Source of the DNA: Novosphingobium aquimarinum
GTDB lineage: Bacteria > Pseudomonadota > Alphaproteobacteria > Sphingomonadales > Sphingomonadaceae
DNA: 55,704 nucleotides
Direction of reading: 5' to 3'
Assembly (NCBI RefSeq): GCF_009746585.1
Contig: NZ_WRPO01000025.1
Span: forward strand, 1-55,704
In this document: positions 15,826 to 25,139 of the stretch, in pieces
Layout of the letters: each line of letters starts with the position of its first letter
How positions within the stretch are numbered: the stretch's first letter is position 1
Translations under genes and position numbers: made by a program
Notes under the pieces: generated by a model
The model's database searches: none
Told to the model about the DNA's origin: nothing
What the model saw: only the letters and a program-made list of their open reading frames with translations

Positions 15826-16712
15826 AGGCTTGTCCTTGCTTCGATGCGCGATCGATCGACGAGACGCATGATTTCCTGGGCGATCAGCTCGGGCTCGCTG
15901 AACGGAACCATGTGACCCGAATGGGCGGCGACGACATGGCGCCCATTCGTCGACAGGGCCGCGCGACGCGCGTGCGCGGCATTGGCTTCAGCCCGGATCT
16001 TTTGCGACATGCCCATGTCCGCGAGCGCGCCGGAGATGACCGTCACCGGCATGTCGTGGGGTTCGTCGGGCTTCCCGCGCAACACGTTCATCTCGCCGAC
16101 CATGCCCGTCAGCTCGGCGCCGCGCGTGCGCATGACGCCCATGGTGAATCCTTCCTTGCGGAAATCGGCCTGACTGTCCGGCGGCAGGTGCAGGAGGAAG
16201 CCGTTGTAGAGCCGCTCGAGCAGACCGACTCTCGCGAGCGCGACGCTGACATGGTGGGCGAAGCGCTCGAAGCGGCGGAAGGCCTTTGAAAACACCGCCT
16301 CGCAGCCCTCATCGGTCGGATCGACCAGCACCAACCCGGCGATCCGCTCGGGGTGTCGCTTCGCGGCTTCCCGGGAGACGAGCGCGCCGCCGCTGGTCGC
16401 GACGAGAATGAACGGACCTGACCCAAGCGTATCGAGAAGGTCATCGAAATCATCGACCATGCGGGCGACGGTCCTGGGCTGCGGGTCGGGATCGCTGCGG
16501 CCGAGGCCAGCGCGATCATAGGCGACGCTATGGACCCCGTCCGGCAGAGCGGGCTGCACGAGGCCCCAGGACGAGCGCGGCGCCGCCATGCCGGCTTCGA
16601 AGATGACCGTCGGCTCGCCTTCCCTGGCCGCTCCCTTCTCCATGAGGAACAGGGAGCGCCCATCCCGGATGTGAACGGTGCGGCCGACGCCTTGGGTATG
16701 AGCTGTATCCAT
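15822..16712 (-). CDS. Alpha/beta hydrolase
   Basis: 296 residues with an alpha/beta hydrolase fold: oxyanion strand VIFEAGMAAPRSSWGLV, nucleophile elbow LVATSGGALVS (Ser in a G-poor variant of GxSxG), acid LVLVDPTDEG and histidine AAHSGHMVPFSEPE. It sits in the siderophore-like operon, so hydrolysis of an imported ester siderophore is possible but unproven. The ATG at 16712 opens the MDTAHTQGVGR start; the upstream extension runs into the next gene. Confidence 0.82.
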   Translation of the reverse strand: MDTAHTQGVGRTVHIRDGRSLFLMEKGAAREGEPTVIFEAGMAAPRSSWGLVQPALPDGVHSVAYDRAGLGRSDPDPQPRTVARMVDDFDDLLDTLGSGPFILVATSGGALVSREAAKRHPERIAGLVLVDPTDEGCEAVFSKAFRRFERFAHHVSVALARVGLLERLYNGFLLHLPPDSQADFRKEGFTMGVMRTRGAELTGMVGEMNVLRGKPDEPHDMPVTVISGALADMGMSQKIRAEANAAHARRAALSTNGRHVVAAHSGHMVPFSEPELIAQEIMRLVDRSRIEARTSL

Positions 16713-16747
16713 GGTCGATGGTCCCGGCCTGTTCCTGGAATCTGCGG

Positions 16748-16942
16748 CTATCGCGCGGACCACCCTCGCCAGGCGGCGACGATGACGATGAGGGTGAGGC
16801 CCAGGGTCACCCACGAGACGAGGTCGTACCAGCCGTCGCCCACGAGCGCGGCCACCAGCCCAATGGCGTTGGCCAGCGCCATGAGGAGCGGCCAGCGGAA
16901 GATCTGCCAGCCTGTCTGGCTGTTGCCCTTGCGCGCCGTCAT
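16748..16942 (-). CDS. Small two-helix membrane protein next to the PepSY protein
   Basis: 64 residues: short basic N-terminus, helix WPLLMALANAIGLVAALVG and helix WVTLGLTLIVIVAAW. The start overlaps the PepSY gene stop by 4 bp (ATGA). Small proteins of this layout commonly accompany PiuB-type genes; function unknown. Confidence 0.75.
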   Translation of the reverse strand: MTARKGNSQTGWQIFRWPLLMALANAIGLVAALVGDGWYDLVSWVTLGLTLIVIVAAWRGWSAR

Positions 16943-18105
16943 TCGGCCGGCTCCGGGACGGCTTGCGTCTCCGCAACACCCCCCGACTGGAGCTCCGCCA
17001 ACCGCTTCTCGATCGGCACGCGTCTGCGGCCGAGCCAGAGATAGAGGCCGCTCACCAGCACGACGATCGCCGCGATATCGAGCAATGCCCAGATGATCTT
17101 GAGCGGCAGGCCGCCATAGTCGCCGAAGTGCAGCGGGGCCGAGAGGAAGAGCGTCTTCACATACCAGGGCATCTCGCGCACGTCGGTGAGCCGCCCGGTT
17201 TCCGCATCGACCATGGCGGGGTTGATCAGCCGCTCGGTCAGCGGCGTGTTGCCCGCGAGCGCGACCATATAGTGGTGTTTGGTGCTGAACTGGCTGCCCG
17301 GCCAGGCGACGATGCTCACCTTACCGTCGGGGACTGCGGCCCTGACGGTGGCCACGGCCGCATTCACCGATGTGAGCTTCGTCGGAGGCTTCGCATCCTT
17401 GTAGGGCGCCGCCATCTCGGCGAGCTCGTCCATCTGCCAGATCATGGTGATCGGCAGCGTCATCGTGATGATGAAGCCGGTGAGTCCCACGACGCTGACC
17501 CAGCCCAGCGTGACGATCCCGATCATGTTGTGCGTGTCGAGCCACTTCACCCTTTTGCTGCGGTCCTTGCGCACCGTGCCGAAAGGCAGCTTGCGCATGA
17601 AAGGCGCGTAGACGACCACGCCCGAGACGACTGCGACCAGGAAGACCACGCCGATCAGTCCCAGGAAAAGCTGACCGGGAATGCCCAGCAGCAGTTCCGA
17701 ATGGAGTTCGAGCAGGAAGGCCATGACGCCTTCGTCGAGCGGCGGCGCGTCCAGGCGTTCGCCGTTACGCGCGTCATACTGGATGATCTCGACCTGATCG
17801 TTGGGCGCATCGACCTTCGGACCGACGATCGCATAGATGATCGGCTTCTCGGGATCCCAGGAGAGGAACATCATCGTCCATCCCGGATGCTTCGAGAGCG
17901 CCTGCCGGCCGAGCGCATCCAGATTGACCGGCCGCTCCGCGACCTGTCCTGCCATGGCCGGAGCGCGGGTCATCTCGTCGATCTCGTGATGGAAGATCAG
18001 CGGCAGCCCGGTGATGCAGAACATCAGCAGGAATGCCGTGCAGACGATGCTGGTCCACTTGTGGACCAGATACCATCGCCGGATGCCCGTCTGCGAAAGC
18101 GCCAT
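16939..18105 (-). CDS. PepSY-associated transmembrane protein (PiuB/FoxB-like)
   Basis: 388 residues, four membrane helices: WYLVHKWTSIVCTAFLLMFCITGLPLIFHHEI at the start, two in the middle (LGLIGVVFLVAVVSGVVVYAPFM; GIVTLGWVSVVGLTGFIITM) and one at the end. HKW, LHSELLLG and DTHNMIG are PiuB-family histidine regions. Family members reduce or release iron from siderophores at the inner membrane. It starts 13 bp after the TonB receptor stop, supporting a shared iron-uptake role. Confidence 0.88.
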   Translation of the reverse strand: MALSQTGIRRWYLVHKWTSIVCTAFLLMFCITGLPLIFHHEIDEMTRAPAMAGQVAERPVNLDALGRQALSKHPGWTMMFLSWDPEKPIIYAIVGPKVDAPNDQVEIIQYDARNGERLDAPPLDEGVMAFLLELHSELLLGIPGQLFLGLIGVVFLVAVVSGVVVYAPFMRKLPFGTVRKDRSKRVKWLDTHNMIGIVTLGWVSVVGLTGFIITMTLPITMIWQMDELAEMAAPYKDAKPPTKLTSVNAAVATVRAAVPDGKVSIVAWPGSQFSTKHHYMVALAGNTPLTERLINPAMVDAETGRLTDVREMPWYVKTLFLSAPLHFGDYGGLPLKIIWALLDIAAIVVLVSGLYLWLGRRRVPIEKRLAELQSGGVAETQAVPEPAE

Positions 18106-18118
18106 CGCTCGCGGCCCC

Positions 18119-20155
18119 CTAGAAGCGCAGCTCGACGCCGGCGCTGATCTTGCGCGGCGGCAGCACCACGGCATAGTCGAACGCCGGAACGCCCGGGACG
18201 AGAATCCCGACCTGCGTGGTCTTGAAGCTGTTCAACAGGTTCCGAACGCTGAAGAAGAGGCGCGCCGGCCCGATATTGTAGGCGATACGGCCGTTGACCA
18301 CCGCATAGGGGCTGATCCGCGCGCCCGGATCGTTCAGCACGTCGGACTCGTAGGAACTCGTATAACGGACGTCCGCGCCCAGCTCGAACTTGCCGTCAGG
18401 CGAGACGTTGAACCCTGCCGCGAGGCTGAATGCGGGCGCGCGAGGCAGCTTGTTGCCCTCCGCGCCCGAGGCGGGATAGCGGTTGATCTTGCTGTCCAGC
18501 AGGCCGACGTTCGCAAACAGCTCGTTCTTCGGTGATGGGCGCCAGGCAAGCCCCATCTCTGCGCCGTAGGTGGTCACCCGATCCGCGTTGCGGATCTCGA
18601 CCGACAGCGCCGAGAGGTAATAGGGGAGCTGCATGTCCTTGTAGCGGCTGTAGAAGACGTTGCCGGTGAAGGAGATGTCGTGGCCTAGCCCTGCGCGGAC
18701 GAACCCCTCGTAGGTCCAGACATATTCGGGCTTGTAGGTGTAGGCGGTGAACGGAAATGCCAGGGTGACGCTGGAGCTGCCGGCATTGTAGCCGCGGCCA
18801 GCCGTCACGCCGATCGTCACCTGAGGCGCGACGTCGAGCGATACGGTCGCCTTGGGCAGGAACTCCTTGAAGGTCTTCTGGTAGTTGGTGACGATCGGCC
18901 CGGTCGCACCGACACGGTCGCGCTTTTCCTCCTCGTAGCGGGCGCCGAGGATGATCGAGAGCGCGTCGGTAGGCTTGACCGTCACCTCGCCGAACACCGC
19001 GGCGGTATCGGTCTTGTCGCGATAGGCGCCGCCGCCGAACAAGTCGTTGCTCTCGTTTTGGCGCGCGCGGAAGACATAGGCCGCGATGAAGCCGGAGAGG
19101 CGCTTGTCGGGCGAGGTGTAGCGCAGGAGCGGCTGCGCTACATATTCGGTACCGTCGATCCGCGAGATGCCCTGCGTCGCCGGCGCATAGCGGTCCACGC
19201 GGAAGTCGGTCGCGGAGAGGAGAAGCTGCAGACTGAGCGTGTCGCTGAGCTCGAAGGTCGTATCCGAGATGCCGGTGGTGGTCCTCTCGCGGAACACGGG
19301 TTGCTGCAGACCGCCATCGAAGGAAATCATGTCTTCGAACGGGCGCTTCACCCAGTTCGACTGCGGTGCCCGGCCATCCTGATAAGAGACCGTCAGCAGC
19401 GAGTGGATCGCGCTCGAGGGCGTGAACAGCAGCTTGCCGCGAAAGGTCTTTGTATCGTAGCGACCCGGATTATCGGTGCCAGGATAGGGCGCGAAAGCGA
19501 CGAAATCCTGGCTCTTCTGCCAGTCGGCGCTCAGGCGGAATGCGAGCACGTCGCTGGCGATCGGGCCGCCGATCGCGCCCGACAACTGCACCTCGTCCCG
19601 GTTGCCGACGATAGCGCGCGCCGCGCCGTGCCAGTCGAACGTGGGCTCGGCCGACTTGATCGCGACGACGCCGGCGATGGCGTTGCGGCCGAGCAGCGTG
19701 CTCTGCGGACCGCGATAGACCTCGACCTGTTGCACATCCCAGAGGCTGGTGTCGCCGAACGTCGCCTCGTTGGCGCTCAAGGTCCGGCCATCGACCTGGA
19801 AACTGAGCCGTGGGCGGGCACCGGCGAAGAAGGCCGTTGCGCCGCCGCCAGGCCCCGTGCCATCGACACCGCGCACGGCGGGAAGGTCGTTGCCCGGCTC
19901 GATCGACAGGATGTTCGGAATTCGGTCGAGCAGGTCGTTGGCCGAGTAGACGCCGGACTTGCGCTCGATGTCCTCGCGTGTCGAGACGTCGACGCTCGAT
20001 GACGTTTCGCGCAGCGTGCGGTTCGCCCTTTCGGCTGTCACGACGATGTCGTCGACACTCCCCGGTGCCTGTTCGGCCTCGGCTGCCCAGGCCGCGCCCG
20101 CCTGCAGCAGGGCAAGCATGGCTGAGCCCGTTCCCAGGAGTGTCTTTGTCCGCAT
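18119..20155 (-). CDS. TonB-dependent outer membrane receptor (siderophore type)
   Basis: 678 residues. A signal peptide (MRTKTLLGTGSAMLALLQAG...) is followed by the TonB box-like DDIVVTAERANRTLRETSSSVDV, the plug domain (LLDRIPNILSIEPGNDLPAVRGVDG, VEVYRGPQSTLLGRNAIAGVVAI) and a beta-barrel ending in aromatic F (ISAGVELRF). The receptor imports ferric complexes in a TonB-driven way; the ligand is unknown. The ATG at 20155 starts the signal peptide; 20218 is an alternative. It is first in a six-gene operon with a Fur-box-like site upstream and a divergent AraC regulator. Confidence 0.92.
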   Translation of the reverse strand: MRTKTLLGTGSAMLALLQAGAAWAAEAEQAPGSVDDIVVTAERANRTLRETSSSVDVSTREDIERKSGVYSANDLLDRIPNILSIEPGNDLPAVRGVDGTGPGGGATAFFAGARPRLSFQVDGRTLSANEATFGDTSLWDVQQVEVYRGPQSTLLGRNAIAGVVAIKSAEPTFDWHGAARAIVGNRDEVQLSGAIGGPIASDVLAFRLSADWQKSQDFVAFAPYPGTDNPGRYDTKTFRGKLLFTPSSAIHSLLTVSYQDGRAPQSNWVKRPFEDMISFDGGLQQPVFRERTTTGISDTTFELSDTLSLQLLLSATDFRVDRYAPATQGISRIDGTEYVAQPLLRYTSPDKRLSGFIAAYVFRARQNESNDLFGGGAYRDKTDTAAVFGEVTVKPTDALSIILGARYEEEKRDRVGATGPIVTNYQKTFKEFLPKATVSLDVAPQVTIGVTAGRGYNAGSSSVTLAFPFTAYTYKPEYVWTYEGFVRAGLGHDISFTGNVFYSRYKDMQLPYYLSALSVEIRNADRVTTYGAEMGLAWRPSPKNELFANVGLLDSKINRYPASGAEGNKLPRAPAFSLAAGFNVSPDGKFELGADVRYTSSYESDVLNDPGARISPYAVVNGRIAYNIGPARLFFSVRNLLNSFKTTQVGILVPGVPAFDYAVVLPPRKISAGVELRF

Positions 20156-20282
20156 TCTCGTTAAGCCCCCATCTTGTGGCGCACGGCGCCGATGGGAGAT
20201 CAGGCCAGTCTCTGACATTCTTCAGCCTGGGTCAGCACCCAACGAACCGCGCGCCGGTCCATCGCAGCCAGTCACATACTAT

Positions 20283-20305
20283 TTGCGAATGACTTTTATT
20301 AGCAA
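20283..20305. promoter_or_regulatory. Fur-box-like inverted repeat upstream of the TonB receptor
   Basis: TTGCGAAT-GACTTTT-ATTAGCAA: 8-bp arms matching at 7 of 8 positions around a 7-bp spacer, in the divergent region between the receptor and the AraC regulator. It resembles the iron box at 12199-12215. Confidence 0.55.
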
Positions 20306-20462
20306 CGATGGTGGTGCGCGGCGACCGGGTCGGCTATCGTGAAAGCTCAAAAATCTATCGCAGAAAGTGAGTCGTCTTGGCGATCCGCCCTCCACCAGCC
20401 GAGCGCCTGGCAGCCTCCAAAGGCATGCCGGATCGTTCGCGCCTCGTTTCTCGGGGCCGTTG

Positions 20463-21446
20463 ATGGGCTTGCATTCCCCCATCATGGAGGGCGAGTTTTC
20501 GATCTCGGATCTGGTGCGAGAGGCTGCCGAACGCTCGATCGCGGTCAATTATCTGACGGACACCTGCCCCGATATCGACCTGCCCTCGATGTCCGGCACG
20601 CTGCTTGCCGAGGAAGTGCAGCCGGGCCTGCTGATCTCCGGATTCGATCTCACTTACACGGCCGACCATCAGCTCGATGTCGAGATGGAGCGGTCGGTCG
20701 GCTGCGCCGTCCTGCTCGACGGTTGGGGGGCGCCGCTGGAAGTCGCCGGTCACGCGCCGATCGGGCATGAACTCGGCCGCGTCTCGATCGTCGGTTATGG
20801 CGAGCCCATGACCTGCATGCGCCCTTGGCGCGCCGGGCAGCGCACGCGGGCATTCGGCATATCGATAAAGCCCGAATTCCTCGATCGCTTCCAGGATGCG
20901 GTTGACGATGGTCTCGGTCCCTTGCGCAGTTTCATCGAGCCGGGGCTCCACAGCGCACTCCTTCCCAGGTCGGAGAAGATCCTCGACATCGCGGAGGCCA
21001 CGCTTCACGAACCCTACGCCGGCGCGCTGCGCGCGCTCCACCGCGAGTCCCAGGCCCTACGCTTCATGGTCGAAGTGGGCTCGATGCTGCGCGCAGAAAA
21101 TGACCTCATTCGATCGCTCGGCGAGCGTCAGTTCGCCCGCATCTGCCACGCACGAGAAATTCTCGATCGGTCGCTCGTCAGCCCGCCCAAGGTGCTCGAT
21201 CTCGCCAGGGAGCTGGGGGTCAACGTCACGACGCTTCAGGCCAACTTCAAGGCGGCCTTCGGAACGACCATTTTCGGCTATGTCCGCCAGAGGCGTCTGG
21301 AAATGGGCCGATCGCTGATCTTCGACCACAAGCTCGCAATAGCGGAAGCGGGCTATCGTGTCGGCTTCAACAGCGCCGCGGCTTTCACGGCCGCCTATCG
21401 ACGCCATTTCGGACAGCCTCCCTCGGCCGAGCGACACGATAGCTGA
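20463..21446 (+). CDS. AraC-family transcriptional regulator (PchR-like)
   Basis: About 327 residues from the ATG at 20463. The C-terminal 100 residues form the AraC double helix-turn-helix (VLDLARELGVNVTTLQANFKAAFGTTIFGYVRQRRLEMGRSLI and IAEAGYRVGFNSAAAFTAAYRRHFGQPPS). The N-terminal half resembles the sensing domain of PchR-type regulators, which bind ferric siderophores. The frame is open from a GTG at 20367, but those first residues look non-coding; an ATG at 20484 is also possible. Divergent position suggests control of the receptor operon. Confidence 0.85.
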   Translation: MGLHSPIMEGEFSISDLVREAAERSIAVNYLTDTCPDIDLPSMSGTLLAEEVQPGLLISGFDLTYTADHQLDVEMERSVGCAVLLDGWGAPLEVAGHAPIGHELGRVSIVGYGEPMTCMRPWRAGQRTRAFGISIKPEFLDRFQDAVDDGLGPLRSFIEPGLHSALLPRSEKILDIAEATLHEPYAGALRALHRESQALRFMVEVGSMLRAENDLIRSLGERQFARICHAREILDRSLVSPPKVLDLARELGVNVTTLQANFKAAFGTTIFGYVRQRRLEMGRSLIFDHKLAIAEAGYRVGFNSAAAFTAAYRRHFGQPPSAERHDS

Positions 21447-21663
21447 AGGGCATGGCCAGCGCCGTGTCGCACTCGGTCGATCCCCACCAAACTCAAGTGG
21501 TCATTCATGTCAGGAACCCATCGTCGAGGCTCGCCCGAGACAGGATGGTAGGGTGCAGGCGCTTTGCAATTCTTTCGGTTCGCCAGAAGACTGGCGGAAG
21601 AGCCTTGTTTCCCGCAATTGCCTCGTGGCAAACCTTCCCACTCAGGGATCAAGGATAAGGGCC

Positions 21664-22155
21664 ATGACTGTTCGGCGATCGGTTCTATGCCTGCTGGTGA
21701 CCGGATTGCTTCTTTCCGAGCCCGCGGCTGCAGCCTGGAAGGCCGGCAATCCAGACGTCGCGTTGGCCGTCAGGGACGATCGAATTGCCGGCGCACTGGC
21801 TGCCGTAGACGAAATCGATCGCGCCGCGGTCCGCGACGATCACGCCGCATTCATTGCGCTGCTTGCCGATGACCTGGCGGTCAACAATCCTCAGAACGGC
21901 GTCTCCGTGCGCGGGGCAACCGGGCAGCGCAGCGCCGCCGGTCAGATCAGCTACACGCGCTACGATCGGGTCATCGACTATGCCGGATTGAGAGGGGACA
22001 TGGTGCTCCTGATGGGTGAGGAGATCGTCGTGCCCAAGACTGAGGACGCGGTCTCCGCGCGCGAGACGCACCGCCGCTTTACAGACCTTTGGAAGCTCGT
22101 CGACGGGCGTTGGAAACTCACGGCACGGCAAGCCACCATCATCTCGCGCCCCTGA
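21664..22155 (+). CDS. Exported SnoaL/DUF4440-like (NTF2-fold) protein
   Basis: 163 residues: a signal peptide (MTVRRSVLCLLVTGLLLSEPAAAA) and an NTF2-like domain (AALAAVDEIDRAAVRDDHAAFIALLADDLAVNNPQ, then FTDLWKLVDGRWKLTARQATII). NTF2-fold proteins are small ligand-binding or enzyme scaffolds; function unknown. An AAGGATAAGGG stretch precedes the ATG. The longer frame from 21358 overlaps the AraC gene and is not used. Confidence 0.75.
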   Translation: MTVRRSVLCLLVTGLLLSEPAAAAWKAGNPDVALAVRDDRIAGALAAVDEIDRAAVRDDHAAFIALLADDLAVNNPQNGVSVRGATGQRSAAGQISYTRYDRVIDYAGLRGDMVLLMGEEIVVPKTEDAVSARETHRRFTDLWKLVDGRWKLTARQATIISRP

Positions 22156-22242
22156 TTTGCTCCAATCGAAATGGCTGGCACGTAGCCCTGTCCCAGGAAT
22201 GTCGCCGACCAGAAGGGAACATTAAGCACTTTATCAGGGAAT

Positions 22243-22686
22243 TTAGCCCGGTCGTTTCTTCTGCTGGCCAGTCAACAGCGACAAGGTGCGCGCGTCGCGA
22301 TCTCCGCCGAACCAGCGGGCGAGCGCTGCGGAGAAAAGCGGATGCTCGAGCGCCGCTTCGAACAGGGTTAGCGATGAACGCAGTTTCACCGCATCCGTCT
22401 CGCCAAAGACCGCCACCGGATCGCTGATCGACAGATCCTGAAGCGCGGTCACGCACTCGCGATAGCGCGCGCCCAGCACCGGATGATCCAGATAGGCCCG
22501 AGCTTCGTCGAGCGATCGGATGGCGAAATGTCGCGCGGTCGTACTCTGGCCCAGCCCGGCCAGTTGTGGAAAGATATACCACATCCAATGCGAGCGCTTG
22601 GCGCCACGACGAATTTCGGCGAGGGCGCCGGGATAGCCGAGCGTCTGCGCTTCGACAAAACGGTCGAGGGAGGTTTCGTCGGGCAT
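22243..22686 (-). CDS. DUF1810 family protein
   Basis: 147 residues with the family features LDRFVEAQ near the N-terminus, RRGAKRSHWMWYIFPQLAGLG, and SLTLFEAALEH. DUF1810 proteins are small cytosolic proteins of unknown function. A strong ribosome site is not visible. Confidence 0.85.
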   Translation of the reverse strand: MPDETSLDRFVEAQTLGYPGALAEIRRGAKRSHWMWYIFPQLAGLGQSTTARHFAIRSLDEARAYLDHPVLGARYRECVTALQDLSISDPVAVFGETDAVKLRSSLTLFEAALEHPLFSAALARWFGGDRDARTLSLLTGQQKKRPG

Positions 22687-22725
22687 GTCAGAACGTGCTG
22701 GCTCGCTGATCGAAGGCGCCTGCTC

Positions 22726-23049
22726 TCAGGCCTGGCTGGCGCATTCGATGCAAAGCGCCGCCTCAGGTTGAACCTCCAACCGCTTGGGCGCGATGTCATT
22801 TCCACAACGAACGCATTCGCCATATGTGCCGTCATCGACACGTGCCAAGGCGGCTTCGGTCGCGGCTATTTCCCTGTCGATGACCACGATCTGGCCACCG
22901 AGAGGATCATCATCCTCCAATTCGACGGCTTGTTCGGATAGGTCGGGGCTGAGCGGCTCCAGCAGGGTATCGGCCAGACCCGCCCGCCGAGACTGCAGGT
23001 CGGTAAGCTGGGCGGTAAGGCGCGTCTTTGCTGCAGCAACGTCAAGCAT
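22726..23049 (-). CDS. TraR/DksA-type zinc-finger protein
   Basis: 107 residues. A coiled-coil N-terminus (AAAKTRLTAQLTDLQSRRAGL) precedes a zinc finger with four cysteines, CVRCGNDIAPKRLEVQPEAALCIEC. Members bind RNA polymerase through the secondary channel in the DksA manner. This is a different gene from the one-cysteine DksA at 38892. The ATG at 23049 is preferred to the frame opening at 23100 since it starts at the coiled coil. Confidence 0.83.
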   Translation of the reverse strand: MLDVAAAKTRLTAQLTDLQSRRAGLADTLLEPLSPDLSEQAVELEDDDPLGGQIVVIDREIAATEAALARVDDGTYGECVRCGNDIAPKRLEVQPEAALCIECASQA

Positions 23050-23407
23050 CACGATTCCACTCCAAACACTTCCCGGCGGAAGCTCTGAACGCATGTACAT
23101 AGGTCATCGCGCACGGCGCGACTACCGAAACACTACGAAGGTCCAGAGTCGGTTCAATCGACGCGCCGAACAGGGCGGGCATGACCGGCCAAATCGGCCA
23201 CTGGAACCACCAGGTGAAACCGATCATGTCGGTTTCCTACAATATCAATTCGTCTCGCCATGGTAACGACTCGTCGCGACCCGAGGGGCACAGAATGAAA
23301 GTTCGAAGCCTCCAACTTCGTCAGGGCGGCATCCAAGTGGTGTCGCCCTTTTTTGTCGCCTTCTGCATTCCTCTCCAGGTCGCACATCGCGATCATGGCG
23401 CCTGACA
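23050..23407. other. 358-bp region without a convincing gene
   Basis: No ORF here shows family features or a good ribosome site. The only structure I see is a perfect 8-bp hairpin, GAAACCGA-TCATG-TCGGTTTC at 23216-23236, which could end transcription from the small gene at 23408. Confidence 0.5.
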
Positions 23408-23629
23408 TCAGTCCGAACCGTCCAGGGGTTCTCCCGTCGGATCTCGTCCCGTCATCATATACCATTGCTCGATTGTGCTCGGAGCTCCGATCAGCCGCTC
23501 GAGACCATCGCAGACGCAATAGGCCGCGGCGTGTTCGTCGTGCGCGTCGAGGATCGCCAACGCTCGCTGAAGAAGGCACTTTGCCTCGGCCAACTCATCG
23601 GTCAGCACGCGCTCGGTAAAATGCATCAT
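23408..23629 (-). CDS. Hypothetical small protein
   Basis: 73 residues, MMHFTERVLTDELAEAKCLLQRALAIL..., mostly helical, acidic, no membrane segment. The first ATG of an ATGATG start has AGAGGTG six bases upstream, supporting expression. Unrecognised. Confidence 0.55.
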   Translation of the reverse strand: MMHFTERVLTDELAEAKCLLQRALAILDAHDEHAAAYCVCDGLERLIGAPSTIEQWYMMTGRDPTGEPLDGSD

Positions 23630-23738
23630 GTCGCACCTCTATTTCCCCTGCCCGCTTCAATCCCATTGATGAGAGGTGAGAGCCGGCAAGCAGCCCGTTC
23701 TCGGCTTCCCCGCACTCAACGTCCGTATGGAGTTTGTT

Positions 23739-23772
23739 GAGCGGGAATCCGTCCCACCCCGGATTCCCGCTC
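23739..23772. terminator. Perfect 13-bp GC-rich hairpin
   Basis: GAGCGGGAATCCG (23739-23751) and its exact complement CGGATTCCCGCTC (23760-23772) enclose an 8-base loop. It lies 46 bp after the stop of the gene at 23818, on the side expected for a terminator of the leftward diguanylate cyclase unit. No U-tract is present, so rho-independent function is uncertain. Confidence 0.5.
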
Positions 23773-23817
23773 CTCTCGTCGGCAGCTACCCGGGCGCCGG
23801 ACGAGGATGCCGTATAT

Positions 23818-24228
23818 CTACTCCCCCCTATCCCTTTCTCCAACTTCGGCGGCTTCGCGCAAAATGCCCGCCCAGCATGCGATCAGGAGACCTTGTGGAT
23901 TGTCGGTCTCCGATGTCGTCGTCGCATAGATGGCCAGAATGTCCGCAAGTTCACGCATCGGAATGATGTTGGCGCGCCCAAGCACCGCGGCGATGACGGC
24001 GAATGTGCCTCCCAGCGCCAGTATCGTGGTTCGATCGAGCGACAGGCGGTCCGCGGATTTTGCCCCCTCGCTGTGCTCCTCGGCCGACGCCGGAACCGAT
24101 GCTGCCGCCACATCATGCGCGCGCTGAAGATGCGCCGCAGCGACATTGAGCCCATATTGATCCAGAATCCGGAGCGCTTCCGCCATTAGTTTGATGGCAT
24201 GCTCGAGAGCAGGATCCTGTTCTGTCAC
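23818..24228 (-). CDS. Hypothetical protein coupled to the diguanylate cyclase
   Basis: 136 residues. N-terminal helical part (ALEHAIKLMAEALRILDQYGLNVAAAHLQRAHDVA) and one hydrophobic helix (TTILALGGTFAVIAAVLG) near the middle. Its ATG overlaps the cyclase stop codon (ATGA). Unrecognised; coupling suggests an accessory role to the cyclase. Confidence 0.6.
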   Translation of the reverse strand: MTEQDPALEHAIKLMAEALRILDQYGLNVAAAHLQRAHDVAAASVPASAEEHSEGAKSADRLSLDRTTILALGGTFAVIAAVLGRANIIPMRELADILAIYATTTSETDNPQGLLIACWAGILREAAEVGERDRGE

Positions 24229-25139
24229 GCGGTCTGCTCACGGGTATTGAATGGCAGTTCCCTCGTTTGAAGCCCTTGGGCGTGCTCAGCCCACCCGATT
24301 TCGACCGCGTTCTTGCCGCCCCGCTTGGCCCGGTACATGATCTGGTCGACCGCGTTCATCAGCGAGGCCGCGTTCTGCGCGTTGTCAGGCCGGATGATCA
24401 GGGCACCCATGCTGCAGGTGACGGGATATTCTCCCGCTGCAAGGACGGCCGACACTCTTCCATGCAGTGTTCGCGCGAAGCTCTCCCCAGCCTCGGCCGG
24501 TCGGACGCGAAGGAGGAGAACGAACTCATCGCCCCCTATCCGGCCGAACGCATCATCCCGTCGCACGAGTTCTCTCGCGCCGCGGGCGAAGGTGCGAAGG
24601 ACCGTATCCCCAGCGGCATGCCCGTGCTCGTTGTTGATCGCCTTGAAATCGTCGAGGTCGAGAATGGCGAGCAGCAGGGTCCCTTGGTCCTCGCGCGCCG
24701 TGCCGAGTGTCTCCTTAAGGAAGGCCTGAAAAGTTTCGCCATTGAGCGCCCCGGTCATTCGATCCCGCAGGGCGAGGTGACGCTGTCGATCGAAGGAGCG
24801 CCGGAAGCTCGCGATCGTGCCAGCGGCGAACAGGTAGGTTGCAACCCGAACGGTCACCCTGACGCCAAGAGCCAGGGGCGAAGAATCCGACAAGGGAAGA
24901 TGCGGCATGATCGCCGTGACCGCGCAGACCAGCGCGACGAAGTAACCTGCGCGCTCACCCAGCGACCAGCACGCCGCGCAGATCACGGGTATGTAGAGCG
25001 GCGCGAGGCCGGCATCCGCGAACCTTCCGTTTGCCCAGGTCAGGAGAGCAGTCGTCGTCACAATGGCAAACCAGGCGCTCTCTCGCGACATGGATTCCAA
25101 TGCTTGAGCAAGTCGTCCAACCGGCAAATGGCTGTTCAC
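24225..25139 (-). CDS. Membrane-bound diguanylate cyclase (GGDEF)
   Basis: 304 residues. About four hydrophobic helices in residues 20-110 form a membrane sensor, then a GGDEF domain: LAILDLDDFKAINNEHGHAAGD, an RxxD inhibitory site at 193-196 and GGDEF at 202-206, spaced exactly as in feedback-inhibited cyclases. It should make c-di-GMP from two GTP. A highly structured stretch (25203-25363) lies directly upstream in its leader. Confidence 0.9.
   Translation of the reverse strand: MNSHLPVGRLAQALESMSRESAWFAIVTTTALLTWANGRFADAGLAPLYIPVICAACWSLGERAGYFVALVCAVTAIMPHLPLSDSSPLALGVRVTVRVATYLFAAGTIASFRRSFDRQRHLALRDRMTGALNGETFQAFLKETLGTAREDQGTLLLAILDLDDFKAINNEHGHAAGDTVLRTFARGARELVRRDDAFGRIGGDEFVLLLRVRPAEAGESFARTLHGRVSAVLAAGEYPVTCSMGALIIRPDNAQNAASLMNAVDQIMYRAKRGGKNAVEIGWAEHAQGLQTRELPFNTREQTA

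Noticed and set aside
23154..23579. A 141-codon minus-strand frame
   Set aside because: It overlaps a better supported small gene (23408-23629) and shows no domain features.
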